A stretch of DNA of 64,000 nt from NCBI GenBank assembly GCA_034430425.1, contig DAOUEK010000031.1:1-64000 (forward strand), written 5' to 3'. The position numbers and the translations under genes are program-made. This document shows, in pieces, positions 43,183 through 50,323 of this stretch. The first letter of the stretch is position 1. The number at the start of each line of letters is the position of its first letter. The notes under the pieces were generated by a model that saw only the letters and a program-made list of their open reading frames with translations, was not told where the DNA came from and did no database searches. Source of the stretch: WVZH01 sp034430425. GTDB lineage: Bacteria; Chloroflexota; Anaerolineae; Anaerolineales; E44-bin32.

Positions 43183-43872
43183 TCAGAACTGGATGGGATT
43201 GAAATCTGTCTCGCGGTCGAAGTAGTCTTCTCCCTCGGCTCGTTTGAGTGCATTGACAATTGTGTAGGTCAATGGCGTGACCAGCGCTTCGTAGCCGCTC
43301 TTAAATAGCCATTGACTCAAGATCATGCCCATCACCACAGAAGCGGGGAGTGAGGCAAAGGCGATGGTGATGAAAATCGCCGAGTCGACGCCCTGACCGA
43401 CGAGCGTTGATGAGATCGTCCGCAGCCAGAGAAAACGTCCTTTGGTGGTGACCTTCAACCTGGCGAGAACGAGGGCGTTGAGGAATTCTCCGGCGAGGTA
43501 GGCCAGGAAAGATGCCAGTAGCAACCGGGGTGTGAAGCCCAGAATGGCTTGATACGCACGGGATGCTTCTTCTGGGCCGGGATAGACGTTTGCCGTCCAG
43601 ATCGAATCGGCAGGGAGCAGACCGCCGATCCAGATGGCGATAACAGCGAGTAGATTGCACCCGAAGCCGATCCAGATCGCCTGACGTGCACGAGCATAGC
43701 CATACACTTCGGTAAGAACGTCTCCGAAAATGTAGGCTACAGGGAAGAGTATTACTGCGGCCGGCAAGGTGATATCAAAGACCGTAAACAATTTCACGGC
43801 GATGATGTTTGAAACGATCAAGGTCGTTACGAATACGGCGAGAATTGTCGGATACCAGCGATAGCTGCGCAT
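43183..43872 (-). CDS. yhhQ: Queuosine precursor transporter (YhhQ/DUF165)
   Basis: 229 residues with six membrane helices. 'IVSNIIAVKLFTVF', 'FPVAYIFGDVLTEVYGYARAR' (about 48-68), 'LVGQGVDSAIFITIAF' are the family blocks. It imports preQ1/preQ0-type queuosine precursors. I chose ATG 43872, one base after the queF stop; in-frame ATGs at 43899 and 43932 would overlap queF. The neighbour QueF reduces preQ0 to preQ1, so uptake and use are coupled. Confidence 0.88.
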   Translation of the reverse strand: MRSYRWYPTILAVFVTTLIVSNIIAVKLFTVFDITLPAAVILFPVAYIFGDVLTEVYGYARARQAIWIGFGCNLLAVIAIWIGGLLPADSIWTANVYPGPEEASRAYQAILGFTPRLLLASFLAYLAGEFLNALVLARLKVTTKGRFLWLRTISSTLVGQGVDSAIFITIAFASLPASVVMGMILSQWLFKSGYEALVTPLTYTIVNALKRAEGEDYFDRETDFNPIQF

Positions 43873-43873
43873 A

Positions 43874-44284
43874 TCAACCCAATTCCCCGCGTTCACCATG
43901 TTCGCAGTCAACCGTGATAGCGATCCCACCACGAATGTTGAATTCGCCGATCACACGGCACCAGTGTGGCTCTAACGCTTGAACCAGATCGTCCAGGATC
44001 GTATTCGTCACGTGTTCGTGAAATACACCCTGGTCCCGGAACGACCACAGATAAAGTTTGTAGGATTTTGATTCGAGGATTTTTTGACTCGGGATGTACT
44101 CAGCGGTAATAACCGCGAAATCAGGTTGTCCGGTTGCCGGGCACAGGCATGTGAACTCTTCCGACTCCAAACGCACCAGATAACGACGGTCAAGATGGCG
44201 ATTGGGAAATGTCTCCAACTGCTTGCTCGGTGTCGATCCTTTTCCAAGCAATGTGAGTCCCTCTAGATCTTTGGGTTCGGTCAT
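43874..44284 (-). CDS. queF: NADPH-dependent 7-cyano-7-deazaguanine reductase QueF
   Basis: 136 residues, type I (short, unimodular) QueF. Catalytic Cys48 in 'FTCLCPATGQPDFA' with Asp55, the substrate Glu in 'ESKSYKLYLWSFRDQG' and 'GVFHEHVTN' are present. It reduces preQ0 nitrile to preQ1, a queuosine precursor. Its ATG overlaps the ttuA stop by four bases (44281-44284), and the transporter follows one base after its stop. Confidence 0.95.
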   Translation of the reverse strand: MTEPKDLEGLTLLGKGSTPSKQLETFPNRHLDRRYLVRLESEEFTCLCPATGQPDFAVITAEYIPSQKILESKSYKLYLWSFRDQGVFHEHVTNTILDDLVQALEPHWCRVIGEFNIRGGIAITVDCEHGERGELG

Positions 44285-45240
44285 ATCCGCCTCTCCTCAA
44301 TGGCTCTGGACTGTCGATTACGAATTTGTTCCCAAGTGCGGCAATACGCACAGATATCCCCAGCCGTCGTCGGCTGTCCGCAGGATTGACAGTTGCGCAA
44401 TTCACTGCGATCATCGGCTTGGCCATTGGCGAGAAATCCAGATTCCTTCGCGCGTAAGAACGAGAGGAAGAAAGCCAGCTTCGTGCCCGGCCGTTTGGCC
44501 TCTATGGTATTGAGCACTTCTTTGTAATAGATGGATGTCGCCCCGGCTGCGTAAGGGCATTCATCATATATGTATTCGATTCCACGCAGGAGAGCATAGG
44601 CGGCTGTTTCGCGCTCGTAAAATCGAAAGAACGGTTTGGCTTTGCGGACCAGCCCGGATCTTGCTTCGAGAACCGGATTTTGCCGTACGAGGTATCCGGT
44701 GGTCCAGTTGATCGTATTTCCGAACAAAACCGCAGCTTCGTCATCCAAATTGTGCCCGGTGACGATAACATCATATTGATGCTCTCGTGCTACTCGATTC
44801 ATGATGTGCCGCTTGGTGAGACCACAGACGGAACACGGCCTGCCTTTACCACGCAAGGACAGTCGCGAGGCATCAGGCACTGAATATCCTTCTATTGTTT
44901 CGATGGCAACGCTGTGCAGATGGAAGTGATGTGCCTCGGCAAAATCTTCCGAAAGACGTTGGGAATGAGCGGAGTAATTCGTTCCGTCATCGATACCCAG
45001 GTTAATATAGAGGCCATCCGCATGATACCCCAGCCGATTGAGAACGTCCCATAGGCTCAGAGAGTCTTTGCCACCCGAGACGGCGACGAGGATTCGTTCA
45101 TCCCGTCCGAACATCTTGTATTTTTCAATGAATCGTTGCGTCTGTTGTGGAATCCATTCGAGGAAATGCTCTTTGCACAAGCCCAACTTATGCTGCCGCA
45201 TGTTAATCACGGCTTTTGTGCCGCACTTCTTACATTTCAC
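44281..45240 (-). CDS. ttuA: tRNA 2-thiolation enzyme, TtuA/TtcA family
   Basis: 319 residues. N-terminal zinc ligands Cys3, Cys6, Cys22, His25; PP-loop 'SGGKDS' at 55-60; three cluster-type Cys (136 and 139 in 'PCSVCG', 228 in 'DECPYA'), spaced as in the Thermus [4Fe-4S] TtuA; and a C-terminal zinc ribbon with Cys284, 287, 297, 300. TtuA puts sulfur on T54 of tRNA using the ubiquitin-like carrier TtuB, and such a gene overlaps it directly upstream. The GTG start (45240) overlaps the ttuB stop as GTGA. TtcA-type C32 thiolation is the alternative, but the twin zinc fingers and TtuB partner favour TtuA. Confidence 0.88.
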   Translation of the reverse strand: MKCKKCGTKAVINMRQHKLGLCKEHFLEWIPQQTQRFIEKYKMFGRDERILVAVSGGKDSLSLWDVLNRLGYHADGLYINLGIDDGTNYSAHSQRLSEDFAEAHHFHLHSVAIETIEGYSVPDASRLSLRGKGRPCSVCGLTKRHIMNRVAREHQYDVIVTGHNLDDEAAVLFGNTINWTTGYLVRQNPVLEARSGLVRKAKPFFRFYERETAAYALLRGIEYIYDECPYAAGATSIYYKEVLNTIEAKRPGTKLAFFLSFLRAKESGFLANGQADDRSELRNCQSCGQPTTAGDICAYCRTWEQIRNRQSRAIEERRI

Positions 45241-45470
45241 TGGTTCTTACCAACCTGTCCGGGCGTTTTTCGGTCGGAACCGCCGGAAATCACTGCGATC
45301 AAGCGGATTTGTTCGCCTTCGTTGAGAATCTCATCTTCGGTGATGAGCTCACCATTTCTGGTAATGAGGACGGACTCCGGCAGTATATCGATTTTTCTCA
45401 AGGCGTCTCGGGCTGTCATGCCCGCACGCACTTCGAATACATTGTCACGTAATACTATCGATGCCGGCAT
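45237..45470 (-). CDS. ttuB: Ubiquitin-like sulfur carrier (TtuB/ThiS/MoaD type) with C-terminal extension
   Basis: 77 residues. A beta-grasp fold is suggested by 'GMTARDALRKIDILPESVLITRNGE' (split: GMTARDALRKIDIL, then PESVLITRNGE) and 'EGEQIRLIAVISGG'. The di-glycine that is normally the last two residues and becomes the thiocarboxylate is at 63-64, followed by 13 more residues (SDRKTPGQVGKNQ). Activation would need removal of this tail. The gene overlaps ttuA by four bases, which supports the TtuB role. First gene of the ttuB-ttuA-queF-yhhQ operon. Confidence 0.82.
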   Translation of the reverse strand: MPASIVLRDNVFEVRAGMTARDALRKIDILPESVLITRNGELITEDEILNEGEQIRLIAVISGGSDRKTPGQVGKNQ

Positions 45471-45568
45471 ATTAAACCCAATTTCTCCTGGATTCTACTC
45501 AGCCGTTTGGGGTGAGTCAATGAAGGCTGATATCTGGCAATCAGATGGTCAGGAACGACATCGGAGGA

Positions 45569-46471
45569 TCAAGGTGAAACGGATGATCCTTCCGTCGACA
45601 AACCGCGTTCTTCAGCGTACATGGCTTGAAATGCGGCGATCGAGATGGTGAGCATGTCGTCGTCCGGTTCCGCCGTCGTCATGTTTTGGAGCCAAAGGTT
45701 TGGCACCATGAGGATTTTTGCCCAGGAATGATCCTGCAGCTTTCCGGTGAGTCGTATGTATTCGTAGGCCAATGAAGCGAGTAAGGGAAGCAGAATCAAT
45801 CGACTGATGATCCGTGTGGGAATTGACAAGGGTCCGATGGAGCTGAAGAGCAGAATGGAAAAAACGAAGACCGTCAGCAAGAATGCCGTTCCACAACGAG
45901 GATGTTGAACCGAGTACGGCCGAATACCTTCAACGGTCAATTCGGCGCCATCTTCGAAGGCGTTGATTGTTTTATGTTCCGCACCGTGGTAAGCATACAC
46001 ACGCTGGATATCCGGAATGCGTCGAATGGCCGCGAGGTAGGCAAGCAGCATCCCTAAGCGCAGGAAGCCTTCGAGAAGATTGGATTGCCAGGCGTTCCAG
46101 GAGAGATATCTTTCTGTTAAATACGCAAACCCGATAGGGAGGAGCATGAAAACGGACAGGGCGAAGAGGAGAGAGGGGATGAGTGTGAGGGCGAGCATTT
46201 TCCCTTCGATTTTCTCCTCCTCGGGCACTTGAATGTTCGCTGAGAATACGAGCGCACGAATTCCGAGGGCTAATGCATCCCAGAGGATAATCAAACCGCG
46301 AATAAACGGCATTTGCGCGATGCGGCTCCGGTAAATGTCACCGAGTTTTTCGGTTTCGACGACGATGGATTGATCTGGTGCGCGGACAGCGATGGCACAG
46401 ATTTGTTTTCCACGCATCATCACACCTTCAATCAATGCCTGGCCGCCATAGGACGGCAATTTTTCTTCCAT
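45569..46471 (-). CDS. DUF1385 family membrane protein
   Basis: 300 residues. 'YGGQALIEGVMMRG' (8-21) at the N-terminus and 'VYAYHGAEHKTINAFE' in the middle are the family hallmarks; His/Glu residues in the second could bind metal. Four or so hydrophobic helices flank these blocks. The function is not established. It follows the M20 peptidase gene by 23 bases on the same strand and may be its operon partner. Confidence 0.85.
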   Translation of the reverse strand: MEEKLPSYGGQALIEGVMMRGKQICAIAVRAPDQSIVVETEKLGDIYRSRIAQMPFIRGLIILWDALALGIRALVFSANIQVPEEEKIEGKMLALTLIPSLLFALSVFMLLPIGFAYLTERYLSWNAWQSNLLEGFLRLGMLLAYLAAIRRIPDIQRVYAYHGAEHKTINAFEDGAELTVEGIRPYSVQHPRCGTAFLLTVFVFSILLFSSIGPLSIPTRIISRLILLPLLASLAYEYIRLTGKLQDHSWAKILMVPNLWLQNMTTAEPDDDMLTISIAAFQAMYAEERGLSTEGSSVSP

Positions 46472-46494
46472 GTTTTCTTCTCTCTCCCGATGGA

Positions 46495-47865
46495 TTATTC
46501 TTTTGCAGCCTCGAATAGGTAGTGAATATAGGTTTCGATGCCCCGATAGAACGTTGGGATGTGCTGCTTCTCATTCGGTGCATGTAAGTTGTCGTCCGGC
46601 AATCCAAAGCCCATAATCAGGCTTTCCACGCCAAGAAGTTTTTGAATGATGCCCACAACCGGAACAGAACCACCCTGGCGCTGGAAGACAGGTTTCTTGC
46701 CCCAGACCGCCTGGAACGCTCTCGTCGCTGCACGAACGGATGCCGAGTCGCGTTCACTGATCGATGGATGGCAACTGGAAAGATCTTCCAATTCCCAGGA
46801 AACCGTCGGCGGTGTGTTTGTAGAAAGGTAGTCCTCAACGGCTCTTATAATTTTCTCGGGATCCTGATCGGGCACCAGCCGCATCGAGATTTTCGCCATG
46901 GCTTTCGCTGGTAGAACGGTTTTTGAACCCTCTCCGGTGAATCCGCTCAAGAGACCGTTGACGTCCAGCGTTGGCCGGGCAGTTGCGCGTTCGGCGGCGG
47001 TGTAATCATCCTCACCGAAAAGCACGGGAACACCGGTTTGCTCGAGCCACCAGGAATCCGGCTTGGCTACCATTTCCTGGCGTTCTTCGTCCGTAAGTGG
47101 GCGAACGTCATCGTAGAAACCAGGGAGTGTGACTTTACCTTGTTTGTCCCGCATGCCTGCGATCAGGCCGCAGAGTACGTTGGCAGGGTTATCGATTGCA
47201 CCGCCAAAAAGTCCGGAGTGCAGATCGCTTTTCGCTCCCTGTAAACGCAGTTCGAAATACGCCAAACCGCGCAGGGTGTACGTCAGCGATGGCATATCGG
47301 GATCCATGATCCCCGAATCGCAGTTCAGGCAGACGGTGCTGGCAAGTTTTTCATTGTTTTTACCGATGAAGCCGGCGAGATTGGGCGAGCCGACTTCTTC
47401 TTCTCCCTCAAGCATGAATTTTAAATTCACGGGCAGTTGTGAGGTGCGTTGTATGGCTTCAACCGCTTTGAGAAAAGCGACGATCTGTCCCTTCATATCG
47501 GATGCGCCGCGTGCATACAGATTTTCCTCTCGAACCTGGGGATCGAACGGTTCGCTTTCCCATTCTTCAAGGGGTTCCGCCGGTTGAACATCGTAATGAC
47601 CGTAAACCAGGATCGTAGGGCGCCCTGGATCAGCTTTCAGCCATTCGGCGTACACTACGGGATGGCCGTCGGTTTGGATGGTTTCCACAGATTCGCATCC
47701 GAGATCGCGTAATGTATCCGAGAACCATTTGGCCGCGCGCTCAATTTCAGGTGTATATTCCGGCAGCGTCGAAATCGAAGGTATCCGCAAGATCGCTTTT
47801 AGATCATCCAGCGCGGCATCTTGATGCGTACGAGCCCATTCGATGGCAGATTCTCTCGCGGACAT
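46495..47865 (-). CDS. M20 family dipeptidase/carboxypeptidase
   Basis: 456 residues. Zinc ligands are visible: 'YGHYDVQPAEP' (His, about 90-100), 'GASDMKGQIV' (bridging Asp), 'LEGEEEVGSP' (general-base Glu and ligand Glu), Asp in 'LNCDSGI', and the terminal ligand in 'DDNLHAPNEK'. A dimerisation domain with 'SDLHSGLFGG' is inserted, as in CNDP-type dipeptidases. It cleaves small peptides in the cytoplasm. AAAGGAG precedes the ATG. Confidence 0.92.
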   Translation of the reverse strand: MSARESAIEWARTHQDAALDDLKAILRIPSISTLPEYTPEIERAAKWFSDTLRDLGCESVETIQTDGHPVVYAEWLKADPGRPTILVYGHYDVQPAEPLEEWESEPFDPQVREENLYARGASDMKGQIVAFLKAVEAIQRTSQLPVNLKFMLEGEEEVGSPNLAGFIGKNNEKLASTVCLNCDSGIMDPDMPSLTYTLRGLAYFELRLQGAKSDLHSGLFGGAIDNPANVLCGLIAGMRDKQGKVTLPGFYDDVRPLTDEERQEMVAKPDSWWLEQTGVPVLFGEDDYTAAERATARPTLDVNGLLSGFTGEGSKTVLPAKAMAKISMRLVPDQDPEKIIRAVEDYLSTNTPPTVSWELEDLSSCHPSISERDSASVRAATRAFQAVWGKKPVFQRQGGSVPVVGIIQKLLGVESLIMGFGLPDDNLHAPNEKQHIPTFYRGIETYIHYLFEAAKE

Positions 47866-48099
47866 GTGTTAACTCCTTTGTTAGGCATGATGTTATCCTC
47901 AATTAATGACAGAGATTGTATCTGGGATGAACACCGATCCAATTCTACCACCGACATCCTGGCAGAGTCTCGGACAGATCCATGTCCATAACTTCGTTCT
48001 CGATTTCTGGCCATCACTAAGTTGAATCGTTGTGCTGCCTGTCGGAATGCCCGCACAAAACACGAACCATGGAATGTTTCTACGCAAAAAGACTCGCCA

Positions 48100-48903
48100 T
48101 CAGACACATCTCACACTTCTCTTGGATGAAACGTTTCTACGACGTCTCTGCAGCCGACTCAGCCCTTCATAGATGCCAAAGAGAACCAGCAGCATAACCA
48201 AGTTGGGAATGAGGCGATCGAGGTCTTCCGCGAATGGATTGCTCTCCAGGGTGGCAAAGTGGAAGAATTGACCCAGCTGGTGGATGATCAGTGTGGGGAT
48301 CACGCTTCTGACCCAGAGAGTGAACGTAGCGAGCATCAGCCCTCCAACGAGCGTCTTGAGCAGGTGTTCGGACGTCGTCGGGGTCACACCGAACATGGAG
48401 AAATGATAGACGCAGAACAGTATACTCGTGACAAGCACGGCGACGAGACTGCCCATTGCTTCCTTCAGGGTGTGCAGCATGGCGCCCCAAAAGATGAAGC
48501 CGTATACAGCCGTCGCCCACAGCATCGCCTGGAAAGTACTCAGTGCCTCAACCGCAGATGGTGGATTTGCAAAGAACGCAGTTGTTGCCCTCTGCCATAG
48601 GATGCCCATGGGAAAGAGTAATAAAAAGAACAACCCGAAAAGGAGGGTGCCCGCTATCACTTTACCATTGTGCTTCGTCAAATCAAGAAACCGAAACTCG
48701 ACCACCCTGGTTCTCCACAAATGAAAGGGGACAATGATCCCCAGGACGAGGCTGGTCAGCCCAAGGACGATACCACCTGGAGCTTCGTTCTCTGGAAATT
48801 GGGTAAACAGATAACTTCCCAGTGCCAGGAAAGCACACAGTAGGACGTACACGAGCATCACAACAGCAACTTTCTTTAAGCATATCTTCTTCGCATTGAA
48901 CAT
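48100..48903 (-). CDS. CPBP-like membrane protein with a missing EExxxR motif
   Basis: 267 residues from ATG 48903 (GGAGG five bases upstream; an in-frame ATG at 48915 includes that ribosome site). About eight hydrophobic helices. The second and third CPBP/Rce1 motifs are recognisable ('FCVYHFSMFG' and 'IIHQLGQFFHF'), but where EExxxR should stand it reads 'FIFWGAMLHTL', so protease activity is doubtful. Its promoter TATAAT (48942-48947, minus) abuts a palindrome matching the PadR gene operator, so PadR likely controls it. A divergent membrane protein of other origin cannot be excluded. Confidence 0.6.
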   Translation of the reverse strand: MFNAKKICLKKVAVVMLVYVLLCAFLALGSYLFTQFPENEAPGGIVLGLTSLVLGIIVPFHLWRTRVVEFRFLDLTKHNGKVIAGTLLFGLFFLLLFPMGILWQRATTAFFANPPSAVEALSTFQAMLWATAVYGFIFWGAMLHTLKEAMGSLVAVLVTSILFCVYHFSMFGVTPTTSEHLLKTLVGGLMLATFTLWVRSVIPTLIIHQLGQFFHFATLESNPFAEDLDRLIPNLVMLLVLFGIYEGLSRLQRRRRNVSSKRSVRCV

Positions 48904-48925
48904 TTTTTCCTCCATATATAAAGTT

Positions 48926-48947
48926 ATATATACAAGCTTGTATTATA
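48926..48947 (-). promoter_or_regulatory. PadR-type operator overlapping the CPBP-like gene promoter
   Basis: ATATATACAA-GC-TTGTATTATA. It shares the core ATATATACAA-NN-TTGTAT with the operator at 49588. On the minus strand TATAAT is at its edge, so binding would cover the -10. Confidence 0.7.
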
Positions 48948-48973
48948 AAGAAAAAAGAAAGGAGCTTCGAAAC

Positions 48974-49573
48974 TCAATCGGAATGGGCTGTCCACTCCGA
49001 TTCCAATGTTCCTCGCATCCACTCGATTTCCTCATCAAAAGTCCCTTGCTCCACATTCTGCAAAAGAGTGCGCGTCCAGTCCAGTTCGGCGTTGAAGTGA
49101 ACGCGGCTGTGATCAAATATCGTCGAGGCGAGTAACGAGGGTACGTGTTCGTCAGCCAATTCCTCCACCTGGTGTGCATCGAGATATTTTATGATCTCCT
49201 CAAGATGGGCTAAACGCTCTCGCAGATACTTCTTTATCTCGTCCATAGAAAGCGCGCTGATGAAACTTAGGCCGATGTCGATCTCAAAGGTCTGCCGCTC
49301 TAGATTACTCCATACTTCGCGCAGCAGACGCATAAACTCCTCCTGCCCGGCATTCGTGATCTGGTATACGGTACGAGAGGGTCGATCTCCTTGCTGTTCG
49401 ATTCCCACCTTCTCAATGAATCCCTCCTCGGTCAGCTTCTTCAGGGCATAGTAGATAGAGCCAAAGGCGATGTTGGTCCAATCGCCCATGACATGCTCGA
49501 TCATCTGTTTAATCTCGTAGCCGTATTGTGGTCGACTACGCATGAATCCCAGGATAACCATTCGAGTAGACAA
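48974..49573 (-). CDS. PadR family transcriptional regulator
   Basis: About 200 residues from TTG 49573, which has GGAG eight bases upstream; ATG 49561 is an alternative. Winged helix at the N-terminus: 'VILGFMRSRPQYGYEIKQMI', 'SIYYALKKLTEEGFIEK' and 'RTVYQITNAGQEEF' are the PadR pattern. The C-terminal ~100 residues are helical, the dimer/ligand domain. An operator palindrome overlaps its own -10, indicating autorepression, and a matching one lies before the CPBP-like gene, likely its target. The inducer is unknown. Confidence 0.9.
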   Translation of the reverse strand: MSTRMVILGFMRSRPQYGYEIKQMIEHVMGDWTNIAFGSIYYALKKLTEEGFIEKVGIEQQGDRPSRTVYQITNAGQEEFMRLLREVWSNLERQTFEIDIGLSFISALSMDEIKKYLRERLAHLEEIIKYLDAHQVEELADEHVPSLLASTIFDHSRVHFNAELDWTRTLLQNVEQGTFDEEIEWMRGTLESEWTAHSD

Positions 49574-49587
49574 TTTAATTTCTCCAG

Positions 49588-49633
49588 ATATATACAACCT
49601 TGTATATATTACCGTTCTCGGGAAATTTGTCAA
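49588..49633 (-). promoter_or_regulatory. padR promoter with overlapping perfect palindromic operator
   Basis: Minus strand TTGACA (49633-49628), 17-base spacer, AATATA (49610-49605). The palindrome ATATATACAA-CC-TTGTATATAT (49588-49609, plus-strand reading), perfect over 10-bp arms, overlaps the -10 and the start site. Confidence 0.85.
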
Positions 49634-49950
49634 GCTTTCGCATACTGCAAATCTTGGCAGGGTGCATGTCAGCGAGGGCGTCTCGGTGTTCATGATCGCC
49701 AAATCACAATTCAAGAAGAAGGAGCTGGCTGGATTCTTCCTGTGGTGGTGTACATCCATTACCAAAGTCCATTCCAGCCACTTTCAATGGGGATTAATTT
49801 ACCTTTCGATTTTCCCGAGGAATGATACGAGATCCAATTTCAGGTGCTAAATTTCTTGATCTGTGATAGCGTTAACGTCCGGCCTTCGATACGGTTGGGA
49901 TAATGTGCTACTTGAATAACGTATAATGTAGGAACATCGGGGTGATATTC

Positions 49951-50316
49951 ATGCATTTATCCACCGTCGATTCGTCTGAAGAAGCTCTTCCACCTGACGA
50001 AGAACGAATTCGAGAGGTGTCGATTACTGTCTATGGTGACCGACGAAGAGCAAAAGTCTCGATCGAGTTGACGCCATTTCAAATCCCTCCCGATGCTGTG
50101 GTGATGATTACAGATCGAGATGGCCGGGAACTCGCCAGTGCGAATATTATCGGCCTCATGAACCGCATGATGGTATTTACGATGCATCTTCCCGAAACCG
50201 ACCCCTACAATACTTGTATTCTCCACACAGCGGTGGAATATCAAAAGCTGGGAAGAGTGCACGAAGTAGAGAAGGCTTTTTCGATTTCCAACTCATCAGT
50301 GTTGGAGGAATCTTGA
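49951..50316 (+). CDS. Small conserved-looking protein of unknown function
   Basis: 121 residues from ATG 49951 (GGGGTG upstream; GTG 49942 in frame is less likely). I do not recognise the family. After an acidic N-terminus, residues about 25-110 alternate hydrophobic strands ('VSITVYGDRRRAKVSIEL', 'AVVMITDRDGRELASANI', 'MVFTMHLPE'), suggesting a beta-sandwich; no signal peptide or membrane helix. TATAAT at 49922-49927 gives a short leader. It ends seven bases before the large regulator gene, so the two are co-expressed. Confidence 0.65.
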   Translation: MHLSTVDSSEEALPPDEERIREVSITVYGDRRRAKVSIELTPFQIPPDAVVMITDRDGRELASANIIGLMNRMMVFTMHLPETDPYNTCILHTAVEYQKLGRVHEVEKAFSISNSSVLEES

Positions 50317-50323
50317 GGGACGG

